This document shows, piece by piece, positions 1 through 12,900 of a DNA stretch of 64,000 nucleotides. The notes beneath the pieces were generated by a model. It did not search any database and was not told where the DNA came from. It worked only from the letters and a program-made list of their open reading frames with translations. Made by a program: the position numbers and the translations under genes. Position 1 is the first letter of the stretch. Each line of letters starts with the position of its first letter. The DNA lies in assembly GCF_047496725.1 (NCBI RefSeq), contig NC_132978.1, positions 4,269,501 to 4,333,500 on the forward strand, written 5' to 3'. This stretch comes from Anoplolepis gracilipes. Its lineage: Eukaryota > Arthropoda > Insecta > Hymenoptera > Formicidae.

Positions 1-77
<77 letters not shown>
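1..77. repeat. (CT)n microsatellite
   Basis: This is an uninterrupted CT dinucleotide run of about 38 units that starts at, and probably extends past, the left edge of the window. Confidence 0.98.
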
Positions 78-79
<2 letters not shown>

Positions 80-3000
80 GGAGAATTATTTTCATGGATA
101 CACCATGGACCATTTTCGATGCTCAAGGTATTGTCTCGCTTGAACAGTCGATATTTAATCCGGGGCTGCTCTTTATCGTGCCAAACTAAATAATTGAGAA
201 CAAATAAAACCTCAATTTGTTTTAACGCGACTTTCGGGAATTGCGGATCGCGCGCCACTATTTGACACTTATTTACATTAAAAATATAAAAAGAGTTTCT
301 CGTACCAAGTTGGAGTATAAAAAATAATGATTAATATTTTCTCAGATATGTGATGCTCTATTTATTTGTTTTATTCGATAATAAAACAATATTTATGCTA
401 GGTAATAGAAATAATAAAGTTTTATATTTAACTTTTATAGTACATAGTACTACATAGTAGCGATCAGATCAACGTCTTGTTTGATCAGTAATTTTTTCTG
501 TCAAAAATAGATCTTAATGATAAATCCGTGCGTTTCACGATCAAAATCGCTCAAAGTCAATTGCGATTATGTGTTCGGCCAAGAGCATACGGTTGCCGGA
601 ACTTGTGAGGAGGAAATCTTCTCTGAGCTTCATCTCCGGCAACAGAACATTGATAAATGCATCTTGTACCCGCTTCGAGCAGTGACGGATCGCCAAAGAC
701 GTTTCATATTTTTTCAACTTGCAAGATTACGAATTAGTAACCGTACAATCTTCTCGTACATTGCACTTTTTTCTAGGAAAAAAATTTTAATATATATTAT
801 ATATTATTTGAAAAATATTTGATAAAATAAAAATAGATACACAAAAGTAAAAAATTAAATAAAAAAATGAAATAAAAAATTAATTTCAATTTTAATTTAA
901 AAAAAAATTTTTGTTATTACACGTTAAAAATAAAATTTTGAATTTTTTGATAAAAATATTGATTATGCTCTGTATATTTAACAAGATAGAATTTTTAAAT
1001 ACACCTATTTCATGCTATTCATCGTTTCACTGCGCGCATGCGCGCGCTTCTGTACAATTTAATATTGACTCGACTCATTCAGAGCGAGTGTGTTATCAGT
1101 TTAATGAAGAAGCACACCTTCGTTAAAGTTATATTATGTTAGAAGTGGCACTAGTATTCCCGTTAACAGAAAAATAAATACAACTAGAAAAAACGTTGAT
1201 AAATTTCGAATCAACAACATTGTAAGTAGTCATTTAACTTTTTTCAAGAACAATTATCTAATATAGACACGAATTTAATTTTATTAACATGTATCAAACT
1301 TTCTATTTTTTGGTATTTGGAGTCTAATAGAAAAACTTATTTTAATAAAAATAAGTATAGTCCATTTGAAGGATAAAAGAATTGCTTTCCTCTGAGTTCC
1401 AATTTGAATTCGAGAAATTCTTTTGAAGAAATCCTGAAGACATATTTGTTTCGCTAAAACTTACTCTTTTAGAGATGAATATATTATTTATTACAGACGA
1501 GATTTCTTACTATTTCTACTTACGAATGAAGGAAAATTCGAGTTACAGAACATTCGTGCTCATATACGTGAGACTCCGAGTATAAATAACTGCAATGAAT
1601 AGATGCAAATGAAGTTAGTGAATAGTATTTAAAATACACGAGTGCTTCATTACGCTATCAATTGCAGGAGAATTGAAAGAGACTTACGATATATATATTA
1701 TTTATCTCGTCATTTTTATTTTTCCAAAGACATTTTTTAAAAATAGCATTATATTGCTTAAAAAAGTAGAAAAAATTAGAATATTTATAGAAAAAATACT
1801 GAGTATTATTCATCTTTAATAGATGAATAAATAGTCAATCAATATATCGTTTGTTTCTTATCAACATAAATATAGTGTACATTTAATCTAATAATTTTAT
1901 TAACATTTTTTAATTTAATAATTTATTAATATTTTTATTACACTACAGAATATTTTTAAGATTAAAAAATATTAATTATTGTCTAGCTTCTGACACATTT
2001 TCTGTAAATTTTATTAAATATTTACTCAATGTATAATAAACGTCAAAAATGATCCAAGAGACGCAACTAGTCAAACACGTATCCATTGTTACTACGAAAT
2101 CACCTCTGTCTGTTTTAATACTCAGCTCAACACGCGTTCCGCCCACGAACGGAATGCACGCTAAGAGAGATGTTAAGCAAACAAATTTAATCAAGTACCC
2201 GGCTATGTTACCGAGACGCGCATATCACCCTCACTAGCTTGAATCGATCAGGTATCGGAAGCGGGTGAAAGGACGAAGTCACCTCCTCTGAGTGTCGATT
2301 TGCCTGATCGTGGGTGCAGACAGTTGTCTAAAGTTTACAAAGTTTGCCGCGTCGGATCAATGAGCAGCGATAACGAAAGATAATAGCGTAGGCGAATCTG
2401 CCGACGAGTGAATCTGCAACGTCAACTTCTAAGAAGCTTCATTGGAGAAAAGCGAGAATCTTGTCAACTTATAATAATTAAATGAAAAGGAGAATAATTC
2501 CTTGATGAGATGAATGTAAAAAGATACTTCCAACTTCTCCAGATTAGAATTTGACTTATTTACTGCAGCAATTAAGATGAATAATTTTCACAAAACTATT
2601 CTATTTAAATGAAGAAACATAAGAAATCACAACTTTTTATTAAACAAAAAATTATCCATTCTTTTATTATTAAATAATTAATTTTATACATATACATATA
2701 CATATATGTATTTCTTCACTTCTAAAGATGAATAGTACTCACAATCAGTCGGAGTTTTTTCTATAAATGTTTTTAAAATTTTTAAGTTAAAGATATGTAT
2801 TTTACTTTATAAAATAAAATATTATATGTATATATTTTATATTAAATTAAATATTTTATAAAAAATACATTTTTAATAAATAATGCGTTTTTTACGCGAT
2901 TATGAAAGTGACACATCAGAAAAAAAATTTTCATGGTATTAACATAACAATTGAAATTTCTATTAAAAAATATCTGCGTGCTTATAAAGAGCAATGGAAG

Positions 3001-6000
3001 AACTGCACTTTAAAATTATCGAAGAGAGAGAAAAAGAGAGAGAGAGAGAAAGAGAATTAAATACAGATATTGTTATAATTATTTGCATTAAACTGACACG
3101 AGCAAAATAAAGCACTTATAGCAAGATTTGCTAGTTACCTCATAGAGTTGTTGCTAATTGATGCGGACGTCATTAGTATAAAATTATGTTATGTTAATCT
3201 TAGCTCGGTGTTCATAGAAATTTCCAGAATGTTCGCGACAACTTGCGTGACTAATTACATATGCATCAACTGCAGCCTTGCCCAAGTTCATCAAGCGGGT
3301 CTTACCACGTCCACAACAATTCACGCGACTATGTTAACTCCTTCTACCTTGTCACATCTATTATCAACCACATAGAAAGAAGGCTTGCGAATATATATCA
3401 TGTGCATATATCTTTTATTGTCTCTACTTTATTAGAAAAAGTGAAAAAACATTTTGTTTTCAAGCAAAATATAAATAAATTATATCATCAGAAAAAAGTT
3501 TATATAAAGAGAGTTTATAATAAAAAAAAGAAAGAGAAAATACATTAATTAACCGTTTAATGTACAAATGTGCCAACTTGTCGAAAGTTTTAGTAATGAA
3601 AAAAATATCTTTTGTAATTAATATTTAACGAAATTTATTTCGTTATTTCCTTTATAAAATTAATAATTATATTAATAACTAAATAATTTTAAATTAATAA
3701 TTATAATTATAATTTTTTAATAATTTATACTTTTTTTATAAAATTAGTAATAAATAATTATATTACAAACACTGTGAGAATTACTACTTCATTACAAGAT
3801 CCTAATTATTTCACCAAACGTAGAATATATGTATAGGTAAAATTTCAGTTATTTTGACCATTTTTTATTTATTTTCATTATTTTATCTATATTTAATTTG
3901 CGAGTGTGTTCTGTTCGTATCAGTATCGCGTGTAATAAATATTTAATGCCAACAAATTTAATAGAGTTTGTTAAAATCTTAACCGAGCGGAGCATTTGTT
4001 TAATGTACAGTGTAGCTGTATATTAAACGAAATTATTAATGATAACGTATGATTGCACGCAGAGTCTCCGATATTAACTGACAAGAATAATCAACATATT
4101 GATAATATCATTTAAAATCTGAATAAATATTTTGTATGGTATTAAAAATGCAAGTATACTTTTCGCGTTTACGTGAGGTTTTTTCAGTATAATTTATTCA
4201 GCGTGCCGTACTTTCATGAAATATTACGGGAAAATTTATTAGCAAATATATATATATATGTAGAATCTATTCAAAATACCACAATTATAAATAACTGAGA
4301 AAATCCAATAGATATCTATAATCCGTTATATCAGGGATCTGAAAACAATGTCGACTAATACGCAACAATATAAAACTGTATTTGTTCTTTATAATATGCT
4401 CTTGATTTTTTTCTGTCTATATTGTATTCTACATTTAATACAAAACTTCTTTGAAATACTTATATGTATATCATTATATAAAACTTTAAAAACCATCATT
4501 GGAATTATTTATATATTATTTCATTTTATAAGATTAGTACTTAAAATAAAATTAATTTTCATACCAGATAAATATTACAATTGTTTTCTTGCAATAAAAA
4601 TAGTAAAGAATACTATGAATTATTTTTAATAGAACAATAATCTATATATCTTTGCTCGAAGCCTTGTTAACGCACAGGTCAGTCGGTTAATCAATAAGTA
4701 GGCGTTTTTCATTGTCTTTACAAAATCATATTGCAATCATATGTTTACTATAGAAGTATATATTGCAATGATATAAAAAAGTGAAAAACTTTTAATTAAA
4801 AAAAATATTATTATAATACAATTCTCTGAATATTTTTCGTTTTAATTACTTTGTTTCTGACTATTTTTTTGCCTTTGGAAAGCATAAAGTCTATTAATTT
4901 GGAACGTCTATAATCTGCGAAGACTTATTATTCTCTCAATGAATATCGAAATAAATGCAAATAATATATTCAAGTTTGCTCCAATTTTTCTCAAGTCAGA
5001 AGCACGTCCCATTTTAATAAAAGTTGGCATTTATACATTTCTAAAGAGAGGCTTCACTGTAAGCCCCTTGGCTGCAATTTAAGAAGTATAGAAATCTTTA
5101 CAAAACATGATAGCAACGAGATTTTCAAAAAGAAATAATGATAAATAGAAATAAAATTAAAAAAAAATATATAAATAAACTTTAGCAAAATGTCGTTTAC
5201 ATCTTATTTAATTAAATTTGAAAATTTAATTAAAATAGCTTTAATAATCGACCGAATATTCCAAGCTATAATTATTTAAAAAGTTGATAGCAGAGGTGTT
5301 ACTTGACGTTTTATTCAATAATTTTCATATAATGATATTAAATATTATATACCTATATTTGACGCTTATTCATTATTACTTTAAAAAATATTTGTTACAA
5401 TATTTAAACTTTATCTAACATATGTGAAACGATGATGTATAATAAACTAATTAATAAACAGCTGTATAATAAAATGCAAATTAATAACAATATTTATGTC
5501 ATATAATATTTTAGATGTAAAAATAAATGTATTTTGTGCGTTTATTAATTCATTCAAATAAATGAAAGTATTTTTAACTAAAAAGGAATATAATTTCTTT
5601 CGGTAGGTGTATGTCAACTCTACTAATTATAAAATTTGTATACTCTATAATAACTTTTTTGTATAAATCTTAATATATTCGGTACTACACACGATACTTA
5701 CTTCTGCTTCATTCATACTGATCTTAATATGAATTTAAGCAGCGATTGGCAAAACATATGAGAAAAAAGTCTGCTTGATAAAAGAGACAATGCCTAAGAG
5801 ATTTTATTCAAATTGATCGTTTCTAACGGTAATAGTATCCTCAAAACATCCAGTCTATTCCTGTATTTCATGGCACTCGAGAGAACAATGCAACTCTGTT
5901 GTAGAGCATGCACAATTGCTGTAATGCGGTTCAACTCAGATATGGCTACGTTAATGTCCGTCGCATAGCTACGTGCTAAGTACAATATAAGCTTCTGTCA

Positions 6001-6060
6001 AATATTATTAAAGTAATATTAGCGTGACTGTTTAATTAAACGTATAATATAAAACAGAGA

Positions 6061-6064
<4 letters not shown>

Positions 6065-6154
<90 letters not shown>
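6065..6154. repeat. (GA)n microsatellite
   Basis: This is a near-perfect GA dinucleotide run of about 45 units in the region upstream of exon A. Confidence 0.98.
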
Positions 6155-6157
<3 letters not shown>

Positions 6158-6853
6158 CAGAAAATTTAGTCAACAACGATTGTATGTGATTTATAATTAA
6201 AAACTACTTTAGGAATATGAAACTAATTAATAATACAATTTGTGTAAATAATATAAATATTTTAATAGAAATAAGGTTAATCGCGTAATTAAAATGAAAA
6301 TGTTGAAAAAGAGATTCAAATCATGAAAATTTAAACAATGTTTTAACATAATATCATAAGAAGACTGACATTTAAAATAATCCCATTCTATGCATATCTG
6401 GAGCAGAATAAGTCTTCAAGAATTGCAAACATTCATGTTTAAATATTCGCGTAAAATAATTCCTACCAATGATATCATTTAAATAGAGATAAATGGACTT
6501 ATATTAATTATCACTGACTTCCTTTCAGATGAGTGACGGAGATTGATTCGCCCATAAGAGTTTTCTCTTAGAAAATTCCTAACGTGACGAAGATAAATTT
6601 TCATGTCTATAAACGAATTATGATGAAATGCAACGTTTATTCTCGTATTACCGAATAGTATTCTGATAAAAATTGCATAAGAATTTAAAATATGTAAGAA
6701 GCTTTTTTTGGGTGAAGGTCATATATTTTGATGAAACAAAATAATTAGAAAAACTTTCATGTACCTACCTAACACAAACAAATGCGTGCGCTTTCAATCG
6801 CAATAATTATTATGTAATTACATTACCGTATTATTATACGGTATAACAACCTT

Positions 6854-6855
<2 letters not shown>

Positions 6856-6898
<43 letters not shown>
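6856..6898. repeat. (TA)n microsatellite
   Basis: This is a perfect TA run of about 21 units followed by a degenerate AT-rich tail. Confidence 0.97.
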
Positions 6899-6902
<4 letters not shown>

Positions 6903-8959
6903 TATATTATAAATTATTTATATTTAATCACTTTTTCTACTTAATATTTAATAACCATAGACTTTAAGTCTATTTATAACTGATTTTAATTTTATTCAAA
7001 TTTTATTTTTTTATTTTATACGTATTTATAAATGATATAATATATCGAGAATTTTATAATATAGAAATACCCAATAAAAAAAAAAACTTCTGAAAGCTCT
7101 ATATACTTTGCATTTTATAATAAAGCTACGTGCTAATTGACTTAATAATTATGGAAATATAGAAATATTAGACGTGTATGTGCATATATTCTTGTATCAA
7201 TGTGAATTTTAAATCTTTTTTTCTCATTTCTATAAAGTTGCACTTTCGGGCTTATATCCATGTTATGAAACTGTGATATATTGCGATCAAATATTTACTA
7301 CTATCTAAATTATTACAAGCGATATATGAAACTTTTGACATGTCGATGACACACGAGTATAGAAATATAGTCAACTCAAAATAATTAGGTGCCTAGTCTC
7401 TTCTATAAAAAAAAAAAAAAAACCGTTTTCTTTTGTAGAAGAAGAAATGACTACTTGAATAAAAACTCAAACGCTGCCGCAGTCACGTGCTGCAAGATAA
7501 AGTCGGGAAATTGAAGTTACCTAGCGAAGAGCGCTTCAGGGGATTAACGGTCGGATTACTTCGAGATAGATTAGTCGCAATAAAGCTGATGTGGAAAAAT
7601 GTATCATTTTTTTAAAAAGCATTTTATTCGACCAATTCGAATGAGAAAGACAAAAAAGGAAGGCTTGAAAATATAAAGTTGATGATAATCATGAAAATGG
7701 TCGCGATGTAAAAAATAGCGATTCGACATAACGTTTTTACGTTAATTTTCGACAAAAAGTACTTTTATTTAAGCTGCTTTAAATGGATAAAGATTTGCCG
7801 AATTTTCTAAACGAGCGACAATATAAAACGAATTACAGAACTGTTAATTATGATTGCGTTTTCACATTTCTTACATATTTTCATAAGAGTTAGTTTTCAA
7901 TTAGCGGCAGTGGAAGATTTAAACTGATATTTGCATTTTACAAATGCATCAGCATAAGTAAAGAAGCATTTAATTGTTATATTCTTTGCGCATTAATTGC
8001 TACGATTTTCACCGTTTCGAAAATAAATGGAAAACGAGAATGACTTCGCCGACAGCAAAGTACTTGCTGAATAATAATGGCAATCATAAATATTTTTTAT
8101 TTACTTGTCGTTGATTGGAATCTTATTTCGTTTCTCAAATTACATTCTATTATAACCGACGTTTCTTCAATCTTATTCTAAAAGATACTATTAAAGTTGA
8201 GAGAAAATGTAATATTTACAAGGCAAATTTCATTTGGTAAATTAATTAACAGAGTATAATTTCATGAATTATCTTATTATTTCTCAAGTTCAACTTAATT
8301 ATCAATTATTTCAATTTTTATTAAATGAGTAAAATAATTTTATATTAATAGTAAGTGAAAATAATTTTATTATAATTATGTGACAAAAAATGTAATTCTT
8401 AATGTTGATTATTTTTGACACAAATTCGACGTTTAATTTACGAGAAGTAGTTTTCACCGAAGTACTTTCTGATATCGTGAACGCGGTTTTGGCCGCGGTA
8501 ATTATTCGAATTTAATTAAAACTCGCGTTCGAAGTGAGCTGCGCCCGTGGTGAAGTCATTAATTAAATTTAGGGGAGAATCGCGCGGTACCTTAACGTTG
8601 TATATGTATGTAGATATGTATGACAGATACGGGCGAGGTCGTTATTGCAAGTTCACGAACTCGGTTATAACTTTCAATGAATTCAGTTTCTTTTAGCCAA
8701 GCTAAATTTTCTTTTCGGATTTGTCCGTGTTACCAACTCTATCCTGCTTCTGACGTGGACGTGTCTTCCCGCGGGAAAACTTCACTCTTGCAATTCAAGA
8801 GTATATAATGTAATTCTGAAATAAAATTCCGTACTTTCTATCACCGACAAAATGAACGTGCAATTAACGAACGTGCTGAAATTTGCTATTCGCCTATTAA
8901 GAGTCGCGAGATAAATGCCTCTTTGTAAGAAAATTACATTTGCGAACAGAATCGCTTTG

Positions 8960-9414
8960 ATCAATTTTGATTCCTTTTACTGTCATTTTTTACTGTAATG
9001 AATTTTAATTAAATAAAATTAATAAATTATATATATGATTAATTAAATACTAAATATATACATATTTCTTTGATCAAAAGCACGTAATTTAAAATTTTAG
9101 CAGATTCTATCTCGTCATCATAAATTGTTTATTTAAAATATATAATTTTATATTTAAAATCTGCATATAAATTCTATATAGGTATATAATAATATATACC
9201 CACATATATGCATATATTTTAAAAACAAATTTGATAAACGTATACAAACATATTAAATATATATTTTGTGATGACAAGATAGAAAATGATAAAGCTTTGA
9301 AATACGCGTTTTTCATTAAATAATTAAATATGTACGTTTAATTAATCATTTATTAATTTTATTTAATTAAAATCCATTACAATTAAAAATGACATCAAAA
9401 TGAATAAAAATTGA
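8960..9414. mobile_element. Fold-back (MITE-like) element
   Basis: The outer portions are imperfect inverted repeats of roughly 150 bases. The left arm contains tgtcattttttactgtaatg and, further in, a segment ending tctcgtcatca. The right arm contains tgatgacaagatag and ends with cattacaattaaaaatgaca. The centre is AT-rich and partly self-complementary. No transposase frame and no clear target duplication are visible. It is read as a degraded MITE-like element about 380 bases upstream of exon A. Confidence 0.7.
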
Positions 9415-9792
9415 GCAACGCTGTTCATAAATGTAATTTTTTTACACAAAGGCATTTACCTTGTGATTCTTAATAAACAAATAACAAATTTATATTTTAC
9501 TTTATTATTTATACACTATAATATTACACATTTTTATATCATTTTTAATAAAGAAATGAATATTCTATATATAATCTGACATACTTTTATATCATTTTTG
9601 ATAAAGAACTGGATATATTATATATATCATTGTTGCGTTCTTAAAAATAATGTCTTATGACAAAGCGCAGTTATTTAAATGTGGTATATATGTAATATTA
9701 ATAATTCATGGCTATACTGTAATATTATAAGATCCTTCTTTTAAGACAAAAGATTTTATCGTGTTTAAGGAAGATATTCACTCAAATTGCAG

Positions 9793-9954
9793 GAGCGATT
9801 TTTACCGAAGATCAAAAGGATAGTCCATCAGAATTGGCGTTTAAGTATGCCATTTACAAGATCAACAAGGATAAGAGTCTCCTGGCAAATACGACATTGG
9901 TTTACGATATACAATATGTGCCTAAAGACGACTCATTCCGCACGTCCAAAAAAG
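9793..9954 (+). CDS. GRIK2: GRIK2-like exon A: start of amino-terminal domain
   Basis: This is the first recognisable exon, with 162 bases between ttgcag and gtaaga. It starts inside a Gly codon (phase 1) and reads GAIFTEDQ, then SELAFKYAIYKINKD and a TTLVYDIQYVP strand, ending in a split codon after FRTSKK. This is the opening beta-strand and first helix of the periplasmic-binding-protein-like ATD of kainate receptors. That domain controls subunit assembly. Because the exon starts mid-codon, an upstream exon with the initiator Met and signal peptide must exist; I could not find it in 1-9792. The next exon is more than 10 kb away and joins in the correct phase (GCC, Ala). Confidence 0.95.
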
Positions 9955-12900
9955 GTAAGAAAATAATAAACTAATAGAAGGTAGAAATAATGAGAAATAG
10001 AAATATTCAAAAGTATTACTTTACAGAGTATTACTTAGATTATTAAATTTACACGAGCAATTATCTATTATATCTCCCTCGCGAGTTTATGTCAATAGAA
10101 CTCGAGTGCAATCCTCTATACGAGAACGTATCGATAACCATTATGGAACCGTTGATAAGGCATGACTTCATCATCTAATAGAATAGGCGACAAGACCGAC
10201 ACTATCTGTTATATGCTTCCTTGCATTAGTGTTATCGCTTAACTGCTTATGTTAGCTGCTGTCATAATTTTACAGCATATTCGAAATTATAAGTTAATAA
10301 AAAACATTCAAAATTATATCAAAATCACTAAAGAACAAAAAATGATGTAAAGATAATAAAAGTTAATTTTGTTAGACCATTAACTTTTAATTAAATGTTA
10401 TTTATAAACTCGCGTTTACAAGATATGACATGACATTTAGAAGACAGTGACAATAATTTATAACGTAATCTTCATATAAATATGAAGATTGCGTGACTTT
10501 GTGGAAACTCATTAATTGTTTGAAAATCCTGACTATATTTTAATATTTTTAGAGTTCTTGACAAATTAAGTAAACAAATAGTTCTAACCATTAAATAAAA
10601 AAAATTGCTAAAGACAAACTGATAGGCCAAATTCAAACTGTGTCAACTTTGTCCGCCGACGATTTTTTTTTTAGTATTTCTTGCCAGTTTTAAAGTTTGA
10701 GAGTTTCACAATAGTTTTACAAAAAGTTCTATGCGTAAATATTATTAATTAAAAATTAAATAATAATTAAAAAAAATAAATTGCCAAATTAAATACTGAT
10801 TATGTTAGATCTATCAATTTAAAATGTGATGTTATTGTGCAATCACTAGTACTTTCTGAAAAGAATTCTGCACGTAAAAATTATTAGAATATTTATTACA
10901 CGACATATATTAATATTTTTACTTTTTATAAAATCAGATAGTTCACATGAGTTATTAAACAAATTATTAGCTCGCCCAAAACGCCAAACATATATGTACC
11001 GAGATAAGACGCTACTCGTATCTCGATAGTTCTATCGACTTTAAATTGAGATTTCATGTTATTCCACAATCAATTTTAATTTCTAATTTGAGATCCATGA
11101 GTAATAATTATTAGAATATTTATTAAACAAATTATTAGAATATTTATTAAACAATAAAATAGTTAGATCAAGTAGGCTTAAAGAGCTAATGACGAACATA
11201 ATACGAATAGAAATATGTATGTTGATAATTTGTAGATACAAACTAAAAAATTTATTAAACAAATTAGATTGTCCGGAACGTCAAACGTATAATACAAAAT
11301 CTCATTTAAAGTAGAACTATCGAAATATGACTAGCGCTTTATCTTAGTACTTATAAGTCTTGAATGATCTAACTTGTTTTATAAAAATTCTTAAAATAAT
11401 TTTTAAGCATAGAACTATTTGTAGAATTATTGTAGAACTCTTAAGCGCTTAAAATCTGGTAAAAAATACTAAAAAAAATTATCCAGTGTGAATTTGGCGT
11501 CTTAGTCCTGAGCTATATGTTTAATGATCAGAACTATTTGTTTAATATATTTAGAATTATTAAAAATAAAGTCAAAATTTTTAATTGAAAATAAAACCTC
11601 TAATTAATGAAGTTTCGTTAAATGAGACATCAGGTTCATATACATACATTCAAATGAAATTGCACGAAATACGCTATGCGATCACCGCGACAAAAAAAAA
11701 TTAATTCCGCGAATAAAACGTAATAAATTATCTCATTATTGCTCTGACAAAGCCCGATGTCGTCCCAAGCCTGCTCATCCTCCCCTCTTAATCCTTTGTC
11801 GATGCATCTTCGAAAACACTCATGAAACACTTGCACTTAATTATAATCGTGAATATACTAATTAATCAAATATAACGATCGTACGACATTTTGCACAACT
11901 CCCGATAATAATCGCATTCGTCAGCGCGCACTTTATTTTAATTGCGACGTAAAATAACGCGAAAAAATATTAGTATTCATCGCGCAAGCAATCAGCAAAT
12001 ATAACTTAATACTTTCGGATGTTACATTGCATAGAAACGTTGGACCGATACTTTCCCACTTAATTATCGCTTGAATGATATTAATTATACGTACAACGCG
12101 TTATATACATACAAAAAATTCAGTGTGTATTCTTTTATTATTTAGTATTATAGTAAAAATTATTATATATAATATTTGTAATCGTAGAATATATTAACAT
12201 ATATACATATATGTATATAAAATTACGATATTTTTATTCAATAATATTATATACAAATATTATATATGAGTATATAATTAAAATATATTATAAATATTTT
12301 AGTATATTTTAATATACATATTATATAAATTATAAAAATATTCTATTTATTGCAAAAAATAAAATCTAGAATGTTTTATATTATTGTATTATATTATATA
12401 ATTAGATGTTGAATCAATTTCACAAATAACAAATAATAAAATAAATAATAAATTATAAACTGTTTACTCCAGTTGCTTTGTCGCCCGATACCTTTTTTTT
12501 CTCATCTCTTGTATGTTCTCTTTATTTTTAGCTGCTTTTTAATGGTGCTAGCGCGAAAACACAGTTAATTATTACTATCGCTTTAATTAAAAAAGTATAA
12601 CAGCTTCGCGGCACTCTTCACAACACTCCCAACATTGCTCATACATGACGTGAAACTTTTTACGTGTGTATTATGATTGAGAATAATACAGAAATTACGC
12701 AACAAACCTTCCGTCCAACGCCCGAAGTTTGCACGATCAAATTCACACACCCACTCATCGTGGTAACACAATATCTGTTGCTAACAATAACACCGTATTG
12801 ATACCGCATTGACACTATATTTACGCTACATTGATACCAACGCTTACGTAAAATGGATATCTGTCGCAGATACGACGCTACATATATTGAAAATAAATAA

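Larger units (their letters stand above)
1..9792. other. Upstream region / intron before exon A
   Basis: No coding exon can be supported here. The stretch is AT-rich with a (CT)n at the left edge, a (GA)n near 6.1 kb, a (TA)n near 6.86 kb and a fold-back element near 9 kb. GC-richer patches occur at about 2090-2440 and 8440-8780. The second includes a small CGCGG/CCGCG palindrome and could be regulatory, although nothing proves it. The missing signal-peptide exon of the receptor could be here but I could not identify one that ends in phase 1. Confidence 0.6.

Noticed and set aside
4348..4629. 93-residue hydrophobic frame
   Set aside because: Its Ile/Leu/Phe/Tyr/Lys-rich composition is what random AT-rich sequence gives, and there is no domain or splice context.
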